DNA from: Calvatia gigantea
Lineage: Eukaryota > Basidiomycota > Agaricomycetes > Agaricales > Lycoperdaceae
Length of the DNA: 64,000 nucleotides
Assembly: GCA_025093985.1 (NCBI GenBank)
Contig: JACAAK010000003.1
Coordinates: 1,612,001-1,676,000, forward strand
Direction of reading: 5' to 3'
Each line of letters opens with the position of its first letter. Position 1 is the stretch's first letter. Both the position numbers and the translations under genes were made by a program. The notes beneath the pieces are model-generated. The model searched no databases. It worked only from the letters and a program-made list of their open reading frames with translations, and was not told the DNA's origin. Of the stretch, positions 56,254 through 64,000 are shown in pieces.

Positions 56254-58900
56254 ATGACTTCGTTACTGACTACTGCTGTAGACGAATCTTGCCAGAGTAG
56301 CGCCACTCTACGTGGTAGACGTCGCAGCTCTGTTCATCCGCTCACTGCGGTCCCTCGCCTTTTCTTCCCCTCGCAATCCAATATTACTCGTCAGGTCTCC
56401 TCTAGCTATCCCGACGAAAGCGCGCTTTCGGACGATGTTGAACTAATATCCCGGTTTCCCATTATTCTAGCCGATAGCGAATCTGATTCCCAAGCGAGTT
56501 CTGGAATTGTATCTCAACCGAAAGAGCCGGTGGAAGAAATTTCACCGCTCCGTCATGCGCACGTGTCGGATTATGCGCCCAAAATGATCATCCCCAGGCA
56601 TCAGGACTCCTTGGGTAGCTCAGTCGAGTATACCTTATGTTCGACGCCTATATCCCCGCGGAGCTCGAGCCCCACCACCGCAGTAAACAGTCGGAAAGGT
56701 TCTTTCGATGGTTTGATGTCAGGTACGCACACTTTGCAACGCTACAACGGGACGATGGACGACCACAGTAGGAAAGAGAAGTTTGAGAGGATGAAATGGA
56801 GACTCGCCGCGGGGTACTTTGCGTACTTCATGTGCGGTTGGGGAGATGGAAGTAAGTGTCCCCCGAATTCCCTTCTGATGACTATTAACAGTGTCGAATA
56901 TCTCTGTTCAGTCACAGGGACGGTATTACCATGTAAGGTCGTTTTAAATCAGGTTAACAATCTTCTAATCCGAGGCAACAGACTTCATGGCCGATTTTCA
57001 TCTTACTTTTACAACATCTTCCCTCCTATTCTTTGCGAATACATGCGGGTAAGGCAATACTACTGCTCTGCGGGATCGCTCATATTAACTGCTTGCACAA
57101 GTTTTCTTTCTGGTACGCTATTGGTTGAGGCCATAATGCGAACGCTTTCGCGGACGAGCGCGAGTCAAGAGCGAAGCGCATGGTATCCTTACCTCTCCTT
57201 CTCCGCTCTTTCCAAGTCGTCTGGTAGGAAGTCAGAGTCGGACGATGTACGAAATTCATTCGTACAATCGCAACACCTCGCTCTTGTCCTCGGCAGCTTA
57301 TTACATGCCATGTTTTTCATCTTGATGGGCACTCGGAGTGGGTATCCAATTTTATTTGTAGCGTATGTCATTGCTGCGTTTGCTCGAGCAATATTAACTG
57401 GTGAGCTTTGCTTCATTTGCTGGGGCATGGCTTCAATCGCTAACTCTTTTTATCCAGCTGCTTTGTACGTGCGGTCGGCTTCATCTAGTGTTGATTCGCG
57501 TGACTCACATCTATTCTCTCACAGGAATTTGTACCTTAATACTGTCATGCCGCAATCTCTTGGATACGCCTACGGTCTCTGGAGTGAGTTGTAACCTTGT
57601 TTTTCTGTTGGTCGTTCGGACTCATGTTTCAATCCAGGTTTTGGCGGAGTTATCTCGCCGTTAATTTGCCAGAGTCTTGTAACGGCCGGTGTTCCTTGGT
57701 TCCAGTTCTACTTTGGATCCCTAGTCCTCTCTGCGTTCAACACCGGCTTGTTGTCTCTGACTTTTCGACCGACCATTCGGGAATGGATTAGGGAATGCCA
57801 CGGCAATTCAGGACAGAGTGAGAACAACAACACCGTTTCTACTGGAAGCGGGGAGGCCAAACCTACTCAGAGAAGCGGTGAGAAAATTCTTGCGCTTTGT
57901 GTTGAAACAGCTCAAGATTAAAGCAACCGAATAGAGCTTCGCTGGGCTTTGTCTATCGGAACGACATGGGCGTTTTCAATCTTCTCTCTGCTTTATTGTG
58001 GATGGTGTGTGGATTTAACGTTGTAACAAATGGAGGGTATTAACTCAGCAAGCGTTCAGTGAAACAACCACTCAGGGCTTTGTGCGTGCTAATTTCTTTC
58101 CGCAGTATCATCTATGCTACGGCTGATGCCTTTTACTTGTAGATGGTATCTTACCTCTTGGGTAACCGAGTACGTCTTTATTAACCCTGATTCGTTACAA
58201 TCCGGATTCACGGAAGCATTAGCATGCCAACCCCAAAACTGTGGGTTATGTGACTTCGGGGTTCTGGGGTGGTATTACCGTTGGTCGGCTTATCTGGGGT
58301 TATTTCATGCCTTTGTGAGTTTGGCTTGTGAGTGGCAATATTTTCGCGCCCACTAACGTCCCCCAGGTTCGGTTTCACGCAACGGAAGTGGATAGTTCAT
58401 CTTTGTCTAAGTGAGCTTTACTTGCTTTCTCATTGCTATCTTCCTTATGGTTCGACAGCTGTTGGTTTGGTCATGGAATTGCTCATTTGGTTTGTGAATT
58501 CAAATATTGGCAATGCTTTCTTTGCGAGCATCATCGGTGTTGTGTTCGGTCCTATATACCCCGCATCCCTCTCTTTGGCCACTGCGATTTTACCGCAAGA
58601 GGTACATATGGTTAGCATGGGTCTAATGTAAGCAATTATTCAAGCACTTTTGCGACTCCTTGCATTCTGACTCTTCATCAGTGGCGCGGCTGGCAGCATT
58701 GGCGCAGGTGCGCGCCGAGCGGATTCTCACTGACCACGATTTAACTCTTGAATAACTTTGCAGCGATTTTCCCACTTGTGACTGGCGTCGTTTCAAGCTC
58801 ACAAGGTATTCATGTGTTGACATATGTGACTGTTGCATTGGCGGGATGGCTCTTCGTGATGTGGTTTGTTTTCCCCTCGCGCGTTTCTGGCACGCGTTGA
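56254..58900 (+). CDS. Major facilitator superfamily transporter, paralogue 2
   Basis: The start at 56254 (MTSLLTTAVDESCQSS) opens a long cytosolic tail with AHVSDYAPKMIIPRH, echoing paralogue 1. TM1 is WRLAAGYFAYFMCGWGDG. Further segments are TVLPYFMADFHLTFTTSSLL, NTCGFLSGTLLVEAIMRTLS, HAMFFILMGTRSGYPILFVA, YVIAAFARAILT, YAYGLWSFGGVISPLICQSL, GVPWFQFYFGSLVLSAFNTG, VGYVTSGFWGGITVGRLIWG, GLVMELLIWFV and VFGPIYPASLSLATAILPQE. It ends FPSRVSGTR at 58900. It has the same many-exon design as paralogue 1, including the 7-nt microexon at 57458-57464. The substrate is unknown; the fold is of the BSC6/fucose-permease type. No frame break was noticed. Confidence 0.87.
57458..57464 (+). other. 7-nt microexon in MFS paralogue 2
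   Basis: CTGCTTT lies between TTTATCCAG and GTACGTGC. It joins ILT to AAL-NLYLNTVMPQSLGYAYG, at the same position as in paralogue 1. Confidence 0.8.
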
Positions 58901-59182
58901 GATAGATTTTACGAGTAGATTCTAGATTTTATACATTTGTCGTGTGGTACAGAGTATTGATAAGAAAAATTGTCCGAATTTGTGAAACTTGGATTGATTA
59001 ATATTGATTATTGATGGCCAATCAGGGGAGACTATGGAAAGTCCGAAGGCGAAAGCGAATATAAGCGGTGTGAACGTTTTGTCAAATCAACCAGCTCGGC
59101 CCTTTAGCGCTTTAGCCTTTACGACTTTCATCGTTCACGTTCAGCAAGAGCCCAGGAGTAGGACGGCTTGGCTGGCCATTTC

Positions 59183-61555
59183 ATGTCACGTATCCCGGTC
59201 CCAACAAACCGTAATATCTCCGCTTCTCCGACCCCTTACTCGGACCGTCCCGTCTCTCCCTTTCCTACAACTCCCTCCAAATCCACCAACATGTCCACTA
59301 TGTCTGGGTACCAATCCTCCGTTTCTCTCTCGGAGCACAGGAAGAAACAATCTCGACGCGACGAAGTTCGTGATCCAGTCCCTCAAAATTTCTCTCCACG
59401 TGTCGCTCTTTCTGACAGACTGAACAGGCGATTCGTAAGAAGATTGAGTCGGAGCTGTCGCGTAAGCGCACCATCTCTACCACACACCACACGGGGAAGA
59501 ACAAGCGTGGTGGAAAGCCATTGGCGGCCAAGGGAACCGTCGCGGCTTTAAAGCCGACTCCTGCGTTGACTGTTCCCGAGAATATTTCTGTCGCAGAGGC
59601 CAGTCAGTTGTGTGCTGCGAAGCGCACAGACTGTGTTCTTGTTGTTGACGATGAGGAAGGACTTAGCGGTATCTTTACCGCAAAGGATCTTGCGTATCGG
59701 GTATGTCGCCTCCTCTATCCACCTCAAGGTGTACTGGGCACTCATTTCAAGGATAGGTCACTGCAGAAGGCCTTGATCCGCATACCACACCAGTTAGCCA
59801 GATCATGACACGCAATCCTATGGTTACTCGTGATTCCACGAGCGCGACGGAAGCGTTGCAGCTGATGGTGTCAAAACATTTTAGGCATTTGGTGCGTTGT
59901 TTCCCCTCGTCTTATAATCTCGTATCTGAGGAAGTTCACAGCCTGTCTGTAACGAAGACGGCAATGTTGTTGGACTATTGGATATCACCAAGGTCTTCCA
60001 TGAAGCTCTAGACAAGGTTGAGCGCAGCTCAGCGGCTTCGGAACAACTTTTCAATGCTATGGCTGGTGTCCAAACTGAACTTGGCTCTGTTGGAAATAAT
60101 CCCCAAGCTGCTGCCATGCTCGCATGGGCAGAAAGGCTCAGGCAGAAAACAGCATTACCGGATCTCACTACGGTTATGGATTCCCGTACGCAACCTGCTA
60201 CCGTGGGTCCCAAGGCCAGCGTTCGTGATGTTGCCAAATTGATGAAGGAAAGGCGTACAACGGCGGTTTGTGTCGTGGAGGGTGGAAGGATTGCTGGTAT
60301 TTTTACCAGCAAGGATGTTGTCCTCCGAGTTATTGCTGCGGGATTGGAGGCCAACAGGTGCAGTGTCGTACGGGTTATGACCCCCCACCCCGACACTGCG
60401 CCTCCTACAACAACCGTCCATGATGCTCTGAAGAAGATGCACAGTATGTCATCATTATGTATTGTATGCGTATATGCTGACTGAATACTCCCTGTAGATG
60501 GTCACTACCTAAACTTACCAGTCGTTGAGGAAGAAGGACGGTTGGTGGCTATTGTCGATGTGCTCAAGCTCACATACGCCACCCTTGAGCAGGTAAGCTT
60601 GGTGATTGCTCATGCTGCATTTCTCTCATTATTTTTGTCTCAGATGAATGCTATGGCCGGTGGTGATGCTGCAGCAGAGACCGAGGGTGGTCCCATGTGG
60701 GGCAAATTCTTCGACTCAATCGGCCACGACGACAACGACTCAGTGCTTTCCGGTTCTCGTGCGCAGTCACGTTCGCACTTCTCGGTTGGCGACCTCTCAC
60801 ACTTGCAACAATCCCCTCACTCTGAAGTCCACCCCAACGACTCGGCATCGGTTATTGACGATGACGATCATGGTTCCATTTTATCGGGTTTGTCCAAGAA
60901 GAAAGGTCTTTCGGTACCCTCTGGACCGGTTCCCGTCCCAGTGGACGACGGCACATACGTCTTCAAGTTCCGCACTCCCAGTGGTCGGACACACAGGTTC
61001 CAGTCCAGACACGACGATGTTGCTCACCTGCGCGAGATCGTCGCCGGCAAGTTGGCTACAGATCCGTTCTTCACTGAGTTCCAGCTCGGAGAGGAAGGGG
61101 CCACACACCCCGATCCCAACGATTTTCATCTTTCCTACACCGACGCTGATGGCGACTCTGTCTTGATCACTTCGGATGATGATGTTACTGACGCCGTCAA
61201 GATTGCTAGAACCGCTGGCCTTGACCGTGTTGTTTTGTATGTCCAAGGTGGAAAGGGATGGAAGGAGGCTGGTGCTGATAAGAGCGAAGAGAAAGCGAAG
61301 GAGGTCACCGAGAAGGCAAAGGCCGAGGAAAAGGAAGTTGAGAAGACTGAGGTGGTTGCTGCTCCTGCTGAGAAAGAAACCCCTCCAACCTATGTTGCCC
61401 CCCCTACCCCTGTTGCAACGGCACCGGTACCGGCGCCTGCGGAAGACTTCTTTGGTATCCCGAAGGACTTGTTGCTCCCAGCGAGTATTGGTGCTCTTGC
61501 CGTGGTTATTATTGGTGTGTTCACCATCTCCAGGATGACCTCCAATAATTACTAG
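59183..61555 (+). CDS. Four-CBS-domain plus PB1-domain protein with C-terminal membrane anchor
   Basis: The start at 59183 (MSRIPVPTNRNISASPTPYS). CBS pair 1: ALTVPENISVAEASQLCAAK then CVLVVDDEEGLSGIFTAKDL, IMTRNPMVTRDSTSATEALQ and HFRHLPVCNEDGNVVGLLDI. CBS pair 2: PATVGPKASVRDVAKLMKER then AVCVVEGGRIAGIFTSKDVV, VMTPHPDTAPPTTTVHDALK and HYLNLPVVEEEGRLVAIVDV. A Ser/Asp-rich linker leads to a PB1 domain (about 60950-61240): YVFKFRTPSGRTHRFQS and FHLSYTDADGDSVLITSDDD. A Lys/Glu coiled stretch, a Pro-rich linker and a tail anchor (LPASIGALAVVIIGVFTISR) end at 61555. It resembles fission yeast Mug70-type proteins. CBS pairs usually sense adenosine nucleotides; the partner is unknown. All introns are canonical. 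Confidence 0.9.
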
Positions 61556-62483
61556 GTGGTTTGGTGTGGCTGGGTGGTTGTCACGATGTGGAAGCCAGAA
61601 AGGATACAGTTGAGGAAGAAAAAGGGGTAATATTGGTGTGTTTATATCCGATACCTGCCATTGGCGAAACACTTTCTTTCTCTTCTTTAAAATGATCGCT
61701 TATGCTTGAAAGGGCTCTCCTGTTCATGTTCGTGTTTATGTTTTCTCCCCTAGATATTCCATGCTTGTCACGGCGTTTGCCAATCGTTCTGGCTCTGATT
61801 AGTAGCTTAGTAAAGCCACTTATAATTCTTGGCGCTGGAGGGTCGAAACATCCCACTTCCCCTATACCTACCTACTTACCTACTTATCAGCAATATTTTA
61901 TTTGCCCTTACGTTGTTCACGAGTATCAGCACGGACGCACAGAACGAATTGACATGAAATCGTATGTAGAGAAACGACAATTATCATTTGACTCGGGAAC
62001 AATGAGGACACCGCGTTTCACGTGGGCTGATTGATTCTGTATGGCGCCCAACTCTTCCGACGGCAGCGGTTTCGCGCAACATCTTCTACTGCTTGCTGCT
62101 AACTGCTCGTCCTAGACGGGCCTTCCGAGGACTCTACTTCTCTTGGCTTCGATACGCCGACCTCGATACCGACCCGTAATCGCGCTGTGCAAGTCGCCAG
62201 TGTCTCTTGGGTTTCTCACTTTGCTCGTCTGCAGCACGGTCTTTTGAGACCTATATCACTACATTGACGAGATTAGACTTCTACTGGATACTCTCATTTG
62301 GCACTACAGAGGTCTCCTTCGCACTTGGATCCGTTGACTGGGAAGGATTTTTGTGTGGGGTTTGCTGACGGTGTTGGTGAGGGGGGTCTCGTTGCATCTC
62401 AACCACTTTATGCGGATTTGGATTTTTGTCATATCATATCACAACTTGGCACGAACTTATAACGAAAGAAAGGAGAAGGCATC
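61556..62483. other. Region upstream of SGF11 with weak coding-like segments
   Basis: Between 62100 and 62460 short plus-strand segments look coding (SLGFDTPTSIPTRNRAVQVA; DPLTGKDFCVGFADGVGEGG) but lie in different frames and have no clear start. They may belong to a small unannotated gene or be chance. The rest looks intergenic. Confidence 0.3.
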
Positions 62484-64000
62484 ATGCCACCCAAGTCAGA
62501 AAAGGAAGAAATGCTCAATGCTTTGGTGCGTTCTTTTCTCTTGACACTCTTCTGCGAACTATTGCTCATTTGTTATTCGATATCTCACTAACTCCGCATG
62601 TGGACTATGATGCATTATCTTTATTGCAACAAATAATTCACATACGACAGAGCAAACGGATATTCTCAGCAATGTTGGACGATATTGTATTCGACGTGGC
62701 GTTGCAAGCACATCACGAAGTAATGAAAGGAAAGGCTGTTTGTCAGATATGTCATACAAGGTGAGTGTACACTTTCCATCACGAAACCATATGAATTGGT
62801 TTATGTATTCTATGAACGTAGTTGCGGCTCTGGTATGTCCCAATCCAACTGTGGTATCAAGATGTGAAAAATGTTGATGCCTTGTGACTGCACAGTCCAT
62901 ATTCCAGGGTCATTATCACAAACGTCAGGAGGAGCAACGAGTGCAGGAACGGCTGCAGGACCAAGTTCCCGAGCAAACACACCATCCTCAGTCGTATCAG
63001 AAACAGGGAAAGCTAGTGCGGGGTCAGCAAATGGAGGAAACGGTACATCGACGCCAACAAGTACTAAGGACGGAACAATTTTGTTAGATTGTGTTGTGTG
63101 CCAACGGCAGGTGCGTTCTTTGTAATATGCGTCTGTTTTTCTGGGGTAGTGAATGATTGTTTATGGGTAATAGATTGCGTCAAATCGCTATGCACCGCAT
63201 TTAGCTTCATGTATGGGCTTGACTTCGGCGCGGAGAGGACCTGCGAGGGGCGTCTCTGGCGCTGGCGGGAAGCCCAAGTACGTTTGCCCTCTCTGGTACC
63301 GCTATTCTCGTCGCTAACTCTTTGAATGGTGTATTAGGCTGCCTTCAGATGCTGGAAGGTCGGCATCACCGGCTTCAGAAACGGGCAATGGCTCAGACGA
63401 AAGACTCAATGGAAAAAGCAAAGGTAAGGCCAAGTCTAAACGGCCTGGTGAGCCTATAAATCGTATGTTAGAATATGGTTTTGAGAGTGTGGTCTTTTTT
63501 GCTTCTTCTTTCGGTACTGGATGGTGAACAGAAGATGGTGAGGGGTCACTCAAGAGGAAGAGGGTAAGCCCAATGGACTGGCTTCCCGCCACAGAGGTGT
63601 TGTTGATGGAAAGTTGTGTTTTTAGCCACAATCGCCGCAAACATCGCCTGCAAAGGTCAACAAGAAGATCAAGGCTTCTGGTATGTAGATGATCATCGTT
63701 GCTGTTGATTTTGGACTGGCTGAACTGATTATTTTGCAGGATCCCCAGTATCGCGCGTAAAAGCTGATGCAGATTCGACGGGAACACTAACAGTAAGATC
63801 GAACCCTTCAGAATGACGCGTATCCCCTGAGGTCGATCTCAATTGCAGTCACACTATGGTCCGTCCGCGGCGGGATCCAAATCCAAAGTCCCTTCAAAGC
63901 TCCGAGAATCATCGACAACATCGCTCCTTGAACGATCACCATCCTCCTCGTCCTCTAGGTCATCGTCTCCGGCTGGCACACCGGCCTCGTCCGTATTTTC
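62484..64000 (+). CDS. SGF11: SAGA-associated factor 11 (Sgf11/ataxin-7-like 3), cut by the window end
   Basis: The start at 62484 gives MPPKSEKEEMLNAL, joined over an intron to SKRIFSAMLDDIVFDVALQA and HHEVMKGKAVCQICHT, the N-terminal helix that docks on Sgf73/Sus1. An 11-nt microexon (62822-62832) adds CGS. A Ser/Gly/Thr-rich linker leads to the SCA7-type zinc finger LLDCVVCQRQ-IASNRYAPHL (ASCMGL), with Cys-Cys-His-Cys ligands. A long Ser/Lys-rich tail with KRKR follows and runs off the edge at 64000. Sgf11 anchors Ubp8, which removes ubiquitin from H2B. This complements WDR70 upstream, whose orthologues promote that mark. The gene is incomplete here. Confidence 0.88.
62822..62832 (+). other. 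11-nt microexon in SGF11
   Basis: TTGCGGCTCTG lies between GAACGTAG and GTATGTCC. It provides the conserved Cys-Gly after CQICHT and joins to VHIPGSLSQTS. Confidence 0.7.

Overview
This window is nuclear DNA of a filamentous basidiomycete, most likely an Agaricomycete. The evidence is gene-dense DNA on both strands, many short introns of about 45-65 bp, and proteins that read as basidiomycete orthologues (BET factor, Khd4-like multi-KH protein, Mph1/FANCM, CBS-PB1 protein, BIM1-like copper proteins). No rRNA, tRNA, CRISPR array or clear transposon was found. Gene coordinates run from start to stop and include introns; exon joins were inferred by eye from GT/GC...AG borders and conserved protein motifs.

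Layout. 1-10.9 kb: a ribosome-biogenesis protein (URB2, cut by the left edge), an RWD-RING-IBR ubiquitin ligase (ITT1/RNF14 type), a multi-KH RNA-binding protein, V-ATPase subunit C (VMA5) and a mitochondrial-type mercaptopyruvate sulfurtransferase. 11-13.4 kb: an orphan basidiomycete gene and unassigned DNA. 13.6-17.1 kb: a copper-acquisition neighbourhood, with two BIM1-like secreted or GPI-anchored copper-binding proteins beside a CTR copper transporter, all on the minus strand. 17.2-21.3 kb: sparse DNA with a small mitochondrial rhodanese and a T-rich unknown ORF next to a hairpin and telomere-like repeats. 21.3-38.2 kb: frataxin, an unknown nuclear-type protein, WDR70, a BET double-bromodomain protein, a G-patch/zinc-finger protein, Mph1/FANCM helicase, threonine aldolase and a small zinc-finger protein. 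39.4-63 kb: two dispersed MFS transporter paralogues (39.4 and 56.2 kb) enclosing TIM10, UTP4, a Mpv17/Sym1-family protein, peptidyl-tRNA hydrolase 2, HAS1 and a TMEM33/Pom33 protein. The right end holds a CBS-PB1 protein and SGF11 (SAGA deubiquitinase module, cut by the right edge).

Functional themes. Mitochondrial genes recur (two rhodanese-type proteins, frataxin, TIM10, Sym1, PTH2). So do nucleolar ribosome-biogenesis genes (URB2, UTP4, HAS1) and chromatin or DNA-damage genes (WDR70, BET factor, Mph1, SGF11). Only the copper genes look like a true functional cluster.

Three architectural signals stand out. (1) At least seven introns use a GC donor, including one where the paralogous intron uses GT. 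(2) Six microexons of 6-13 nt were found, one of 7 nt conserved between the two MFS paralogues. (3) Several otherwise well-conserved genes show single-nucleotide frame breaks, nearly all of them one extra base. These are most simply insertion-type assembly errors but deserve a transcript check.
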